Shown here: positions 1 through 12,189 of the stretch, piece after piece | Layout: each line of letters begins with the position of its first letter | Numbering within the stretch: the first letter of the stretch is position 1 | The notes under the pieces: generated by a model | Databases searched by the model: none | What the model was told of the DNA's origin: nothing | What the model saw: the letters and a program-made list of their open reading frames with translations, nothing else | Origin: Manihot esculenta | Lineage: Eukaryota; Streptophyta; Magnoliopsida; Malpighiales; Euphorbiaceae | Length of the DNA stretch: 64,000 nt | NCBI RefSeq assembly: GCF_001659605.2 | Contig: NC_035172.2 | Location: forward strand, 29,005,342 to 29,069,341 | Direction of reading: 5' to 3' | Made by a program: the position numbers and the translations under genes

Positions 1-1421
1 CACAGGGACAATCTGCCCTTTGATCCATAAATTGAACGCACCCTTAGAAGATTAAGAAAGCAAGCTGCCGAGCATTCTGCCATACCTTCGACCGCCGAAC
101 CCCATCAACCTTCGGCTGCCGAACCTTCCCTTCTCCAGTAGCCGAACACCTCACCAAATGGCACAGTCACCAACACTAGATCTAAATCATGGATGAGGTA
201 AGTACATATAATCTCCCTCAAATTCCTGACCTAACGTCTATTGTGGAAAGCTATGTCATAGCTCTACAGGCTCGACGACTTCAGCAATCTCGGCCATGTA
301 GGATCTGTGCATATGTAGGACAACCAACTGCTCAATGTCCTACACTTTATGAGGATGACCAATAAGTGCATGCATTTGGAGGATACTACGAACAGCCAGA
401 ATATGATTTCTACCATCACACATACAATCCAGATTGGGGAGACTATCCAGACTTCAGTTATGCAGAGGCTAACGACTACCAGGACTATCAAGGATATCAA
501 GCCCAACCAACACCTCCAAATTCCACCCAGCACCTTGAAAAGATGATGGAGTCCATGGTAAGTGCTTTACAAAACCTCGAACAGCAGATTGCCACCGCAG
601 AAAATGCAAACATATTGAGAAGGGAGGAAGAGTTTCAAGATGATGAGACAGATGATGAAGGTTGGCAAGTACAAGAATAAGCTGCTGAAGAGAAACAACC
701 AGAAAACTGTTTGTCCAAACAAACTGGTCAAACAGAACCTGTTGATAGTTTAGATGTCATTGATTATTTGGGCAAAGATGTTTTTTATATAAATCAAGAT
801 GATATACTAAACAATGATCCTTGCAGGGAAGAGAGCTAGAAAGAGCCAGAACTAAAAGAAATTGACTGTTGCTTCCAACAGGTGGACTACAACTATGCGC
901 AGAACAAGGGGGAGCCAATCGCACCTCTTTAGACCAATCTTGCGCAAGAAGGAGTACCTGAAAGCCTTTCAGATGCGTCCTTTCAGCTTCAATCGCAGAT
1001 CAGTCCTCTTCAGCTCCCCTTTCAGTCAGATCTTACGCAAAAGGAGCAATCTGAAACCAATTCAGCCATAGTTCCAACGCAAATAGCCCTTGCTCATAAG
1101 GAACAAGTGGAAGTTCAAGAGCCCAAACCAAAGGACCATGAGAACCAATGCCTTCCTAAACCTCCAGATAAGGTAGAATTTATTTTGCCTGAACTTGATG
1201 CCAAATTGCAGCCACCTATGGAGAAGTATCAATCGAAGTTGGAAGTGCTAAAAAATGCAAACATAAGGGCTAAAGGCACACCTCATCTGAAAGAAGAGAA
1301 GCTAATCATGTTACTTCATGAGTACATGGAAAAAATAGGATGGGTTATGACCAAATCAAAAGGAGTGCTACACTTTTTGCTCAATGCAGTTGGGACTCTT
1401 TTCCCTTCCCCAATTACTTGA
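1..1421 (+). pseudogene. E1 broken gag-derived ORF
   Basis: Bases 1-60 resemble the gag start of E2 (around 37800: DPEIEKIAKSLRKQA, here DP-stop-IERTLRRLRKQA). The gag core is then missing, and the homology resumes at an ATG near 189, as in E3. A zinc-knuckle-like segment follows (CRICAYVGQPTAQC at about 297-340, with Gln where the His should be). Next is a Tyr/Gln-rich stretch (366-680) and then several stops and frameshifts. The last part is open again (about 1107-1421) and very like the E3 C-terminus: CLPKPPDKVEFILPE, KEEKLIMLLHEYM, LLNAVGTLFPSPIT, same stop. No enzyme domain is present. It is a decayed copy of the E3 ORF. Confidence 0.7.
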
Positions 1422-2433
1422 GCCTTGATCAAATGGATCGCACCATGCACACCACACCCAGGGGAGTACTCAGTTTCCTTTGTTCTTTTATATTTCTTAT
1501 ACATTGAGGACAATGCATGATTTAGGTGTAGGGGTGCATATCTCTGAATTTTTACTTTTAAGTTTATTTTTGCTTTAATCTTTAGTTTGCTTGCATTAGG
1601 CAAAATTTTTTTCATTTTTGTTATTTTTGCTTTCAATAAAACACACACAACCACAACCTTCTTCTTCTTTTTGATTTGCTCTACTCAAACTGATGAACTA
1701 TGTTAGATGAGTTTTTCTTTCCATGACCCCATTGATGTGATAACTCTTTAAACTTATGTTGAATCAATTGCAGTGAGTTATATTCATGTTTGAGAATTGC
1801 CTTTTGAATTGAATCTTTGAGTTTGCCATGGTGAAAAATATATTGATGACCCTCATTAGCGAGAATGAATTGAAAGTTGTGTGAATGAACTTAACATGAC
1901 TTGATTTAGCAATTGGTGTTGATTTGCCCAAATCATTGAGAGAAAGAAATTCACAAAGGCTTAGACTTCAAAAGCACAAATTGAAAACTGTTCCAATGGT
2001 CAAAAGACTATGAACAGAGCTAGTAGCCACTTGGACAGGTGACCAACTGAGTAACTGGGGGTGAGTATCACAAATATGTACCTTCACATCAAAAGGTTGG
2101 TGACTTGTTCAAGCAAAATTAAAAGTGCAAAAAGCTGAATAAAGTACTTCAAGGTAAGGGCAAGTCACTCTGAAAGCTAGAAAAAGTCTCATCTGAACAA
2201 ATAACATGTGCATGTATGATCTCTCTTGAGTAAAACAAATCCTAGCCATGGTAAGCAAAGGGAAACAAGGAAAGAAGGTAAGTAATCTTCATGCATATAT
2301 TCTTCACTGCAATGGTTCAAAATAGGTGTCTAGAGTAAGAGTTTAAGTGGTAATAAGGATCTAGAGCAAAGAAAGCTTATTTGACTATGTTTATTTGCTT
2401 GAGTACAAGCAAAAAACTAAGTGTAGGGGTATT
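1422..2433 (+). other. E1 3' non-coding region with polypurine tract
   Basis: About 1 kb without a gene between the ORF stop and the 3' LTR, collinear with 62353-63407 of E3. It includes the block ACATTGAGGACAATGCATG (1502-1520), common at this place in Athila-type elements, one copy of the palindromic word GATTTGCCCAAATCA (1921-1935), and the polypurine tract GTGTAGGGGTATT (2421-2433) touching the LTR. Confidence 0.65.
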
Positions 2434-4195
2434 TGATAGAGCATATTTTAGTCCATTTTATCTTGATATTATTAATAATTTACATGATTTCTGCTTAATT
2501 TAGTGCTCTTGGCATTGTTTTGCAGGAAATGGTGAAAAAGGACACTTTGGAGAAAATCCCCCTAAAACTGCCTTAAATGGAGCAAAGGAGAGCAAGCCTG
2601 CCAAGTTGGAATCAAGTCAAGCTAAATAAGGAAAGTTCTAAATAAGGAAAGTGGTAAATATGGAAAGAACATTCAGCCAAGGCAATTTGAAATTCAAATT
2701 TCAAATCTCCAAGTAGCCCTTTCCTTATTCAAGAAGCCATATCTCAAGCTGCCTTATATGAAGAGCCAAATAAGGAAAGTATTTTGAAATTCAAATCTCC
2801 AAGATTCATATTCAGATTTTGGATTTCAAGATCCAGCTTACTAAGGAAGTCAAATCCAAAGATCACATATTTCCCACTTCATGCCTTGCACATTCAAAAC
2901 TCAAGATTGCAAAAGGAGGCTCCACCTTCCTTAATTATGAATGGGCGGCAAAGGGAAGTGAAGAGGCAACTTGGGCAGCAACTTGAACACACTTGGGCAG
3001 TATCTTGAAGACCTTGGGCAGCAATTAAAAGACCAAAGAGCCCATCCCTTGCAATTTGATACATTCTCCACGTTTTTGCCTTCACACATGCACATAGAAG
3101 GCACATATTGGACCAAGGGCACTTTGGGCAGCCTCTAAAAGATGCATGGACACCCAAGAAACCCTAGGCAGCCTCTCAAGACATATTTAAAGGCCTTATG
3201 AAGACAAGAAGAGGCAGATTGGACATCACCAAGGTTCGGCCAAGCAAGGGCAGCCGCGCCTCCCTTCTCCTCCTTCTCCTCCACCGCCGGTTCCTCCTCC
3301 TTCTTTTCTTTAATTTTCTGTTTTGGTTCAGCCATGAGTGGCTGAAACCCTTAATTCTAGTTGAGGATTGGTTGAAACTAAGATTGTTTTATGGATTGTC
3401 AGATCTGAATATAAAATATTTGTCTTTGATTAGTTCAATATTCATGCAATTGTGTGCTTAAATCTAAGATTGCTTTGTTGTTTTGATCAAATTGGCTACT
3501 TGATTCTTGATTGCAGAGTTAATTGATTGTTAGTTGGGATATTTGTTAGTCCGTAATTTCTAGAAATATTCTGACCTAAGAACACTTGGTGTAAAAACTA
3601 AGGAATTGTATGATCTAGCATCATTTTCATGCGTTTGGAGTAGCTAGGATTGGATCTCTCTAATTCTTTATGCAATTGACAATTGTTTTGATGCCTAAGG
3701 CCCAAGGACGTTCCTTGGCAATTTGTTAATTAGTAATTGATTAGAGGACGTTCCCTAATTAATTTAATCATAAGGAGAGACATGGTGGTGAGAAGCGTTT
3801 TCCACCTCCATAACTAATCTATTGAATCAATCAAGAGAACATAAGTTTCAATGATCAATCCAAGCAACCAAGGTGGATCCATATCTTCAACTAGACTTTT
3901 CTCATATTGATTTCCTCTTTTATTTTATTATTACTTGCTGATTTAATTGCTGTCCATAATTAGTTTAATCAAAGCAATCTCAAAACCCCCCTTTTTACTT
4001 TATTGCACTTTACTTTCATTCTGCTTTCAGTTACTTGCTTTCAGTTGTGCTTTCAATTGATTCTCTTGATCTTGTTGGGAAAAATAGATAAGTATTCAAT
4101 TCTCTGTGGATTCGATCCTTTACCACTATCTGCAGTTGTAAAATTATTGATAACCGGAAAGGTTATTTTTTACCGGCTTCGACAACCGCGAGTCA
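2434..4195 (+). repeat. E1 3' LTR (1.76 kb)
   Basis: Starts TGATAGAGC after the polypurine tract and ends GCGAGTCA at the T1 junction. It shares ordered blocks with the E2 and E3 LTRs: AATAAGGAAAG repeats (about 2625-2780), TATA-like TATTTAAA (3184-3191), hairpin TTCAGCCA-TGAG-TGGCTGAA (3327-3346), palindrome CCAAGGA-CGT-TCCTTGG (3702-3718), and the end block GGCTTCGACAACCGC (4175-4189). The expected terminal inverted repeat (GCTCTATCA) is degenerate here. Any target duplication (GTGGG at 4196-4200 would be one half) cannot be tested because the other end is outside the window. Confidence 0.8.
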
Positions 4196-5595
4196 GTGGG
4201 TCTAGGCCAGTTAGCTACAGCCTCTACTTTCTTGGGGTCCACTTCTATCCTCTGTTCTGACACTACATGCCCCAAGAATGAAATGCTCCTCAACCAGAAT
4301 TTACATTTGGAGAACTTGGCACACAAGCCATGTTCCCTTAAGGTCTGCAAAACTGTCCTCAGATGATGGGCATGCTCATCTGCGTTTCTGGAATACACTA
4401 AGATATCATCGATGAAGACAATAACAAAGTGATCCAGATATTGACTGAAAACTCTGTTCATGAGGTCCATGAATGCTGTAGGGGCATTGGTTAGCTCGAA
4501 CGGCATTACTAGGAACTCATAGTGCCCATATATGGACCTGAACACCGTCTTCGGCACATCTTCTTCTCTTATTCTTAACTGATGATACCCGGACCTCAGA
4601 TCTATCTTGGAGAAACAACCCGCTCCTGCTAGCTGGTCAAATAGATCGTCGATCCTAGGTAGAGGGTACTTGTTCTTGGTAGTGACTTTGTTCAACTGCC
4701 TATAGTCGATACAAAGTCTGAGGGATCCATCCTTCTTTCTTACAAACAGCACTGGAGCACCCCAGGGTGAGGTACTCGGTCGGATGAAACCCTTGTCTAC
4801 CAACTCTTGCAACTGCTCCTTTAGCTCCTTCAACTCTGCCGGTGCCATCCTGTAAGGAGGGATAGAGATTGGTCTGGTTCCAGACATCAATTCTATTTCA
4901 AACTCTATCTCCCTAGCAGGTGGTAGTCCTAGAAGCTCGTCTGGGAAGACATCCTGAAACTCTCTAACCACGGGCACTGAGGCGGGCTCCCTGACCTAAC
5001 TATCTAACTCTCTCACATGAGCTAGAAACCCCTGACAACCCCTCCTGAGCAACCTATGAGCCAGTAGGGCTGAGATCAGACCTCTAGGCATACCCCTCCT
5101 GTCTCCTCTAAAGACGACCTCTGACCCATCCTGACCTCTGAACCTGACTACCTTGTCTCTGCAGTCTAAGGTAGCACCATGGGTAGATAGCCAATCCATT
5201 CCTAGAATGACGTCAAAATCTGTCAAGTCTAGAACCACAAGGTCGGCTAGAAGGCATCTATCCTCAACAAACACAGGACTATACCGGCAGACTGACTCTG
5301 CCACTGATAGATCACACTTGGGTCCACTGACCCAGAGGGGACACTCTAACCCAGAGACTAACAAACCCAACCTCTCTACAGCTCTCGGAGCAACAAAAGA
5401 GTGAGATGCACCAGGGTCCATTAATGCATATACATCTGAACAACCAATGATGAGATTACCTGACACCACGATGTTTGACGTGTTTGCCTCCTGCTGTGTC
5501 ATAGTGAAGATCCGAGCTGGAGCTGATGGACCTTCACCCCGGGAATCTGCTGAAGAAGAGGCTGCCCTCTCCCTCTGCCTCTCTCCCTCTGCCAC
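4196..5595 (-). pseudogene. T1 protease-reverse transcriptase remnant
   Basis: Continuation of T1 gag after a frameshift near 5560-5590. It holds the retropepsin-like domain (YALMDPGASHSF, active-site Asp in [15 protein letters not shown]). The in-frame stop at 4996-4998 interrupts the protease-RT linker: T3 has Gln at this place, and CAG to TAG fits. RT follows: [63 protein letters not shown], and the catalytic [10 protein letters not shown]. The frame ends in VANWPRP at the E1 junction. In life this would cleave the polyprotein and copy element RNA in gag particles; here it is a fragment. Confidence 0.85.
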
Positions 5596-7072
5596 TGCCC
5601 TGAGTCATGGCTGGAGCTACTGGCTGAGCCACACTGCCAGAAGCTGTCTGCTGGGACTGCACCATAACGGCTGCTCTAGGACACTCCCGTGCTATGTGTC
5701 CCTCCTGACCACATTTGTAGCATGCTGATGTCCCAAACCAACAAACTCCCTTGTGCGGCTTCCCACACCTCATGCACTCTGTACTATCTGCACCTGAGCT
5801 CAAGCCACCACCTAGACCCAGACCGAACTTCAACCGGTTTCAGAACTTGTTCTTCTTTGGCTTCTTAGAGCCTCTGTCCCACTTTTTGCTGCCTGAAGCT
5901 GCTGCACTCACAGAAGAGGGATCTAGCTTTCCTCTGCCTGGGGTTTTGGAACCCGAAGACTGTGCCCCTGTCTGCTTAAATGACCCATCAATAATGGCAC
6001 TAGCCTCCATTTTCCGTGCTGCATCAATAATAGAGTGGAAGCTCTCCCTTTCTGCTGCAAGAATCAAAGAGGAATACTTGGAGTGGAGCCTTATGGTATA
6101 CCTCTTTGCTTTCTTCTGATCTGTATCATAGGCTTGCCCCATAAGCGGCAACAGCTCCAAGAACTTGTCTTTGTATTCATCCACACTCATCTCCTCTGTC
6201 TGCCTCAACTGCTCAAATTCAATCATCTTCAATTCCCTGGAGCTATCAGGGAAAGCCCATCCTGCAAATTCATTTGCAAATTCCTCCCAGGATAGACTAT
6301 CTAACCTCGGGTCCACATAGTTCTTGAACCATTCTTTTGCCTTCTTACACTTCAGTGTGAACCCTGCCATCTTAATGGCCCTACTATCATTCGCCCCCAA
6401 CTCATCTGTTATCATTTTAACTGTTCTGAGGTACTCAAATGGATCATCACCTGATTCATACTTGGGAGCATCTAGCTTTAGGTAGTCTGTAATTTTCACT
6501 TTGCTCCCCCCAGATGAGCTAGGTTTAGGTGTTTGGATTTCTGGGGCTACTGGTTCTGTGGGTAGAGGAGGAGGTGCATCATTCCCTGAGGTAGGGTTTG
6601 CTGTATTTGGATAGAAAGGTGAGGGTGGATACATTGGGTACTGTGGGTATGGTGGGTAAAAGGGTGGATAAGGCATGGAGGAAGGGTATGGGTTAAAACC
6701 GGAGTAATCCGATGTACCCCCCATCGGATACCCTAGGCCCTGTGGAAAGGATGGATATTGGGGTGGATAACCAGACCCCGAGGCCTGAGCGCCTCCCTGT
6801 GACTCCCCTGTACCCTCCTCAGACATGCTTACATCCAGATCCCCATCCCTTCTCTGATCCTCTTCCATAGCTTCCCTCACATCTGAAGACCTCCTACCCT
6901 GATCTGTTCCTCTCCTGCTGCTTGCATCAAAAGACCTTCTAGGGTCCCTTGATGTTCTTTCTCTTCCTGTTCTACATGACATTGCCCTTGGCAATGCAGG
7001 GGGACGGGCATCCATGCCCTCATTCTCTAGTGGTACTCCAGTCAATCGTGCAGATCGACGAGTGCCTCTCAT
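5534..7072 (-). pseudogene. T1 gag remnant
   Basis: Start chosen at ATG 7072 because MRGTRRSARLTG is the shared gag start of T0, T1, T2 and T3. A Pro/Tyr-rich stretch is followed by the capsid-like core (LKLDAPKYESGDDPFEYL, EWFKNYVDPRLDSLSWEEF, FAGWAFPDSSREL). An in-frame TGA at 5840-5842 replaces a Trp seen in T2 (TGG to TGA). Beyond it the frame continues through two zinc knuckles, CMRCGKPHKGVC (CX2CX3HX3C) and CYKCGQEGHIAREC (CX2CX4HX4C), that would bind element RNA. A frameshift near 5560 then moves the reading into the protease frame. Confidence 0.88.
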
Positions 7073-7315
7073 TCTGTTTTCTGAAACACAACATATGCAC
7101 ATAAACATTAGCATTGTATGGTTCATGTGGAAACACATGAACCCACACATACATAGCATGTCATTGATGTGCATGTATAAAATCATGGCATTTCACATCA
7201 TCATTTAAACAGGACTCTATATCCTATCCTAGTGGACATGATTTTTCCTAGTGTGCTTGCCCTTCTATGACCTCTATGAGCCCGACACTCTCTAGGTCTG
7301 ACCATATGAACCTAG

Positions 7316-7328
7316 GGCTCTGATACCT
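7316..7328 (-). other. T1 primer binding site (initiator tRNA-Met type)
   Basis: The minus strand reads AGGTATCAGAGCC, one base from TGGTATCAGAGCC, the complement of the plant initiator tRNA-Met 3' end. It lies two bases inside the 5' LTR, as expected for first-strand DNA priming. Confidence 0.85.
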
Positions 7329-7330
7329 TT

Positions 7331-9443
7331 TGTAACGACCCGGAAATCGGACCGCTACCGGTGCTAGGGTCCAAATCGACTTAAGGTCGCCGGGACCCGT
7401 AGCAAGCCTAACATGCAACCTGTATACCTGATAAAATCCCATACATGATCAAACATTTACATAAAAAATTTAAACTTTTCCATATACCAAGCCTGTCTCG
7501 CATACATAATACCTACTACAAATAAACCCCATACTAGAGCCCTCATCAAATGCTCTAGTTGGGTCAACATCTCTTAAGACGAGCTTGGTTCAACATCAAT
7601 ATCATTAAAACCTTAATAAAAACAGATCATGTATAAAAAGGGATTACAACAGACCATAGGGCCAAGCACAATACTATACTCATATCTTTACATTACATTA
7701 CACTTTATAACATTTACAAATCATGTCCACACTAAACTATTACATTAACTACCTCTTTACCCTTGCTCTCTTCCTGATCCGACTCTGACCTACAAGCCTG
7801 GGGGTTAAGGGAGGGGGTGATCTAAAAAGCCCAGTGAGCAGAACAATAAAATATTATATAAAACATGCTTCATGAAATGCGTCACAACACAATTAATTCA
7901 CATCACGGATGGACTGACCCAAAATTCCCTCCACTCTGTGCCCGGCCCTCGAAGGAGCTCCTCAGGACTTCTGTAACATACAATAAGCTCTGTGCCCGGC
8001 CCTCGGTGGGGCTCCTCAGAACTTCTATTACATACAATAAAAATCTGGAGGGCTAGTGAGTCGTCCTGTTATCCATCCACACCCACAATGAATAATGCAA
8101 TGCGGCATATTCGTGAGTTCTAATGCAATCAACTTATTATACATCATGATGCATGAATCATGCTTAAAACATTTAATTTCTTGAAATAAGAGATTAGTTA
8201 GTTCTACTCACCTCTGGCTGACTCTGAACTGACTGAAAAGCAGCTATCTCACTGCTGGGGTCCTCGGTTCCTCGGGTCCGAACCTACACAGGTGGACTCA
8301 AATGAGGGACCAAATATACACTAATATAACTCTAAACATCTCCCCAAAAACCCCCTAAAACATCACAAAACATTCATAGAAAACATGCAAAGGAAGGCTG
8401 AACAGGACACTTTCGGCGGCAGGTTCGGCGGCCGAAAGTCCCTCCAGAGCCGAAAGCCATGCACCTTCGGCGGCCGAAGGTTCCTTCCAGATCCGAAACT
8501 CATGCATGGTCGGCAGCACCTTCGGCGGCCGAAACTGCCCTCTAGAGCCGAAAGTCCAAACTTTCGGGGGCCAGCTTAGGCGGCCAAACATGTCACCACA
8601 GGCAGGTTTGGCGGCCGAATATGCCTTAGGCTGCCGAACCTGAGTTCTTTCAGAAATGGCAGAACTCAGCCCTCACATGCACATATGCCTCCCTAAACCT
8701 TCCAAACATACATTTAGCTATTCTACAACATGCATAAACTCATTCTCAAGCATATAGGGGCATAAAACTAGCCTAAACCCCAACAAACAACAACATAACA
8801 TCACATTACATATATTTATCCTCAAATCTACATAAACCCTAACATTTTTTACAACTAGCTTAAACATGCATTTCTACCCCATAAACCTTCATAAAACTTG
8901 TTTAAAACATCAAAGATGATGAGGATCGATGCTTACCTCTTGAAGATCGAGAGAAGGCGTGACCCAAACTTGGAGATTGAGAGGATTTGAGCTCTAGGGT
9001 CTCCAAGCTTTTCAACTTCGATTTTGAACTTAAAATCTCCAAAACTAAGATAAAACTTGTTAAAAACTTGAAAGGATTGAAGGAAAACCTCAAAACCAAC
9101 AATGGAAGGGCATGAACTCACCTTTGCCCGAAAATGGAGGAGAAAACTCGCCCATTTTCAGAGATGGGGCCTTTTATAGGTGGCTGGCCAGACCACCTTC
9201 GGAAGCCAAAGGTGACTCCAAAACTCCACCAAGTTCGGCGGCCGAACATGAGGTTTGGCGGCTGAACTTGGATTTTCCTCCATGGTGTTTTTCTTTCAAA
9301 ACTCAATTTCTTTCATACTTAAAACCTTGAAAACATGTAAAAACATTTTAGAAAAACATATTCTTACCCTTCTAGAGAATTCCGACATCCGAGATTCCGC
9401 CGGACGGTAGAAATTTCGATGCCGGAGTCTAGCGGGCATTACA
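7331..9443 (-). repeat. T1 5' LTR (2.1 kb)
   Basis: On the minus strand it starts TGTAATGCCCGC at 9443 and ends CGGGTCGTTACA at 7331. TATAAAAG lies at 9178-9171 (minus). A splice-donor-like AAGAG|GTAAG follows, with intron start at 8936. Two clusters of the palindrome TTCGGC-N-GCCGAA (about 8400-8640 and 9180-9270) flank the TATA/donor part. A 54-bp tandem duplication containing GTGCCCGGCCCTCG starts at 7934 and 7988. Confidence 0.88.
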
Positions 9444-10367
9444 TGATGGTACCCGGATTTTAGATCTATCTTGAAAAAACAACCGGCTCCTGCTAGCTGG
9501 TCTAAATAGATCGTCGATCCTAGGTAACAGATACTTGCTCTTAGTAGTGACTTTGTTCAACTGCCTGCAGTTGATACAAAACCTTAAGGATCCATCCTTT
9601 ATTCTCATAAACAACACTAGAGCACCCCAAGGTGAGGTACTTGGTCGGATGAAACCCTTATCTACCAACTCTTGCAACTGCTCTTTCAACTCCTTTAACT
9701 CTGCAGGTGCCATCCTGTAGAGAGGGGTAGAGATGGGTCTGGTCCCCTTCAACACTTCAATTTCAAACTCTATCTCCCTAGCAGGTGGTAAACCTGGCAG
9801 CTCATCTGGGAAAATGTCTAAGAACTCTCTTACTGCGGGCACTGAAGCTGGTTCTCTGACCTGACTGCTATGCTCTCTAACATGAGCAAGAAATCCTTGA
9901 CAACCTCTCCTGAATAACCTACGAGCCTGTAAGGCTGACATCAAACCTCTAGATATCCCTACTCTGTCCCCTCTAAAGACTACCTCTGATCCATCCTGAT
10001 CTCTGAACCTGACTACTTTGTCTCTGCTATCCAAGGTATCACCATGAGTAGAAAGCCAATCCATCCCTAGAATGATGTCAAAATCAGTCAAATCTAGAAC
10101 CACTAGGTCGGCTGGAAGGCATCTACCCTCAACACACACTGAACTGAACCGGCAGAATGACTCTGCCACAGATGGATCACACTTGAGCCCACTAGCCCAA
10201 AGAGGACACTCTAACCCAGAAGCTATCAAACCCAACCTCTCTATGGCTCTCGATGCAATAAAAGAAAGAGAAGCATCAGGGTCCATTAAAGCATACACAT
10301 CAGAACATACATGAGTGAGATTACCTGTCATCACTATGTTCGATGTGTTAGCCTCCTGCTGGGTCAT
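9444..10367 (-). pseudogene. T0 protease-RT remnant
   Basis: Reads [17 protein letters not shown], then a retropepsin-like domain whose active-site triad is MDPDAS, where T1, T2 and T3 have MDPGAS. The Gly after the catalytic Asp is lost, which should inactivate the protease. It continues through [12 protein letters not shown] and [15 protein letters not shown] into RT ([55 protein letters not shown]). It then shifts frame and ends at the T1 junction, before the catalytic FIDD box. Confidence 0.85.
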
Positions 10368-11927
10368 GGAGAAGATCCGAGCTGGAGCTGATGGACTTTC
10401 TCCGCGGAACCTGCTGAAGAAGGGGCTGTCCCCCTTCCTCTGCCTCGACCACTGCCCTGTGTCATGGCTGGAGCTACTGGTTTAGCTACACTGCCTAAAA
10501 CTGTCTGCTGGGACTGCGCTAAAAAGGTCACAGTGGGACACTCACGTGCCATGTGCCCCTCCTGTCCGCACCTGAAACATGCTGTTGTCCCCACCCAACA
10601 GACTCCCTTGTGCGGCCTACTGCACCTCGTACATCCGGAGCCATCATTAACCAGAGCTTGAACCATCACCTAATCCCAGACCAGACTTTAACCGGTTCTA
10701 GAACTTGTTCTTCTTCAATTTTCTAAGGCCCCTGCCCCACTTTATACCCTTCATGGCAGCCTCGCTCAGAGAGGAGAGATTAACATTCCCTGTCCCCGGG
10801 GTTTTGGAACCCGAAGATTGTGCCACATGTTGTTTAACTGTTCCTTGGATGATGGCACTAGCCTCCATCTTTCTGGCTGCATCCACTATGGTGTGGAAAC
10901 TCTCCCTCTCTGCTGCTAGGATCAGGGAGGAATACCTAGAGTGAAGTCTCATGGTATACCTCCTGGCTTTCTTCTGATCTGTATCATATGCTTGCCCCAC
11001 ATACTGAAGCAACTTAAGGAACTTGTAGGTGTACTCATCGACACTCATGTCCTCCGTCTGCCTTAGCTGTTCAAACTCAATCACCTTTAGCTCCCTTGAA
11101 CTATCCGGAAAAGCCCATCCTGCAAACTCATTAGTAAACTGCTCCCAGGATAAGCTCTCCAACCTCGGGTCCATATAGTTTTTGAACCATTCTCTTGCTT
11201 TCTTGCATTTCAATGTGAACCCTGCCATCTGAATGGCCCTACTGTCACTAGCTCCTAGGTCATTTGTTATCATCTTCACCGTCTTGAGGTACTCAAATGG
11301 GTCATCTCCTATTTTAAACTTGGGAGCATCCAACTTCAGATAGTCGGTCATCTTTACCTTGCTCCCAACTGATGAGCTAGGTTTGGATGTTTGGGTTTCA
11401 GGGACTATTGGTTCTGCTGGTGGAGGAGAAGGTGCAGCACTCCCTGGGTTAGGGTTTGCTGGGTTTTGAAAGACGGGTGATGGTGGAAACATAGGATACT
11501 GTGGATATGGTAGGTAAAAGGGAGGATAGGGCATAAAGGTGGGATATGGGTTATAGCTAGAGAAATCCGATGTACCTCCCATCGGATACCCTGGCCGCTG
11601 TGGGTAGGGTGGATACTGGGGTGGTTGAACAAAACCCGAGGCCTGAGTGCCTCCTTGGGACTCTCCCATATCCTCTTCTGACATACTCATGCCCAGACTA
11701 CTATCTCTTCTCTGATCATCCTCCTCTGATTCCCTCACCTCAGCTGACATTCCACCCTGAACTGATCTCCTCCTGCTCACATCAAAAGACCTTCTAGGGT
11801 CCCTTGATGTTCCTTCTCTGCTTGATCTATAAGACCTTGCTCTTTGCAGAGCAGGGGGAAGGGCATCCATGCCCTCATTCTCAGGTGGAGCTCCTGTCAA
11901 TCTAGCGGATCGACGTGAGCCTCGCAT
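10364..11927 (-). pseudogene. T0 gag remnant
   Basis: Start at ATG 11927 (MRGSRRSARLTGAPPENEG), the conserved gag start. After a Pro/Tyr-rich region comes the core (LKLDAPKFKIGDDPFEYL, EWFKNYMDPRLESLSWEQF, GWAFPDSSRELKVIEF). The frame ends at TAG 10698-10700, where T2 has Trp (TGG to TAG). A further frameshift leads to the zinc-knuckle part (CTRCSRPHKGVC and CFRCGQEGHMAREC, about 10630-10545) and the Gly/Arg-rich GSGRGRGRG tail. Not translatable as one protein. Confidence 0.86.
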
Positions 11928-12173
11928 CCTAACTCTCTGAAAAGCAACATACATCACATAGCATTAGCATCATATGGTTCATGTGGAAACACATGAACCT
12001 ACATCACATACATCACATCATTAATGCACATGCATATAATCATGGCATTTCACATCATCAGCAAGATAGGACTCTACATTCTATCCTAATGGACATGATT
12101 TTTCCCTATTGTGCTTGCCCTTCTATAACATCTATGAGCCCGACACTCTCTAGGTCCAACCATATGAACCTAG

Positions 12174-12186
12174 GGCTCTGATACCA
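12174..12186 (-). other. T0 primer binding site (initiator tRNA-Met type)
   Basis: The minus strand reads TGGTATCAGAGCC exactly, three bases inside the LTR edge at 12190. It matches the complement of the initiator tRNA-Met 3' end. Confidence 0.9.
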
Positions 12187-12189
12187 CTC

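Larger units (their letters stand above)
1..4195 (+). mobile_element. E1: Athila-like non-autonomous LTR retrotransposon, 5' part outside window
   Basis: The internal region (1-2433) and 3' LTR (2434-4195) of a plus-strand LTR element whose start lies left of the window. The internal part aligns block by block with E3 (60774-63407): the ATGGATGAG start, the Tyr/Gln-rich gag tail, the C-terminal CLPKPPDKVEF block and the polypurine tract before the LTR. No protease, RT, RNase H or integrase lies between gag tail and 3' LTR, so E1 belongs to the same deleted form as E3. The LTR ends in CA at 4195 and is followed directly by T1 reverse transcriptase sequence, so E1 is inserted in T1. Coding parts are decayed, so it is much older than E3. 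Confidence 0.8.
4196..9443 (-). mobile_element. T1: chromovirus-type Ty3/gypsy element, 3' part missing
   Basis: Minus-strand element read from right to left: 5' LTR (9443 to 7331), Met-tRNA primer site (7328-7316), gag, protease, and RT up to 4196, where E1 is inserted. The rest of pol and the 3' LTR are not in the window and should lie left of E1. The outer LTR edge (TTACA at 9443) abuts broken T0 reverse transcriptase, so T1 landed in T0. Gag and pol are closest in style to T2 and T3, which carry a chromodomain. Confidence 0.85.

Noticed and set aside
3198..3461. Open frames in the E1 LTR (both strands, 66-87 codons)
   Set aside because: Low-complexity Leu/Lys/Glu-rich translations of TCC-rich DNA; they lie across the LTR TATA/hairpin region and are not conserved in E2 or E3.
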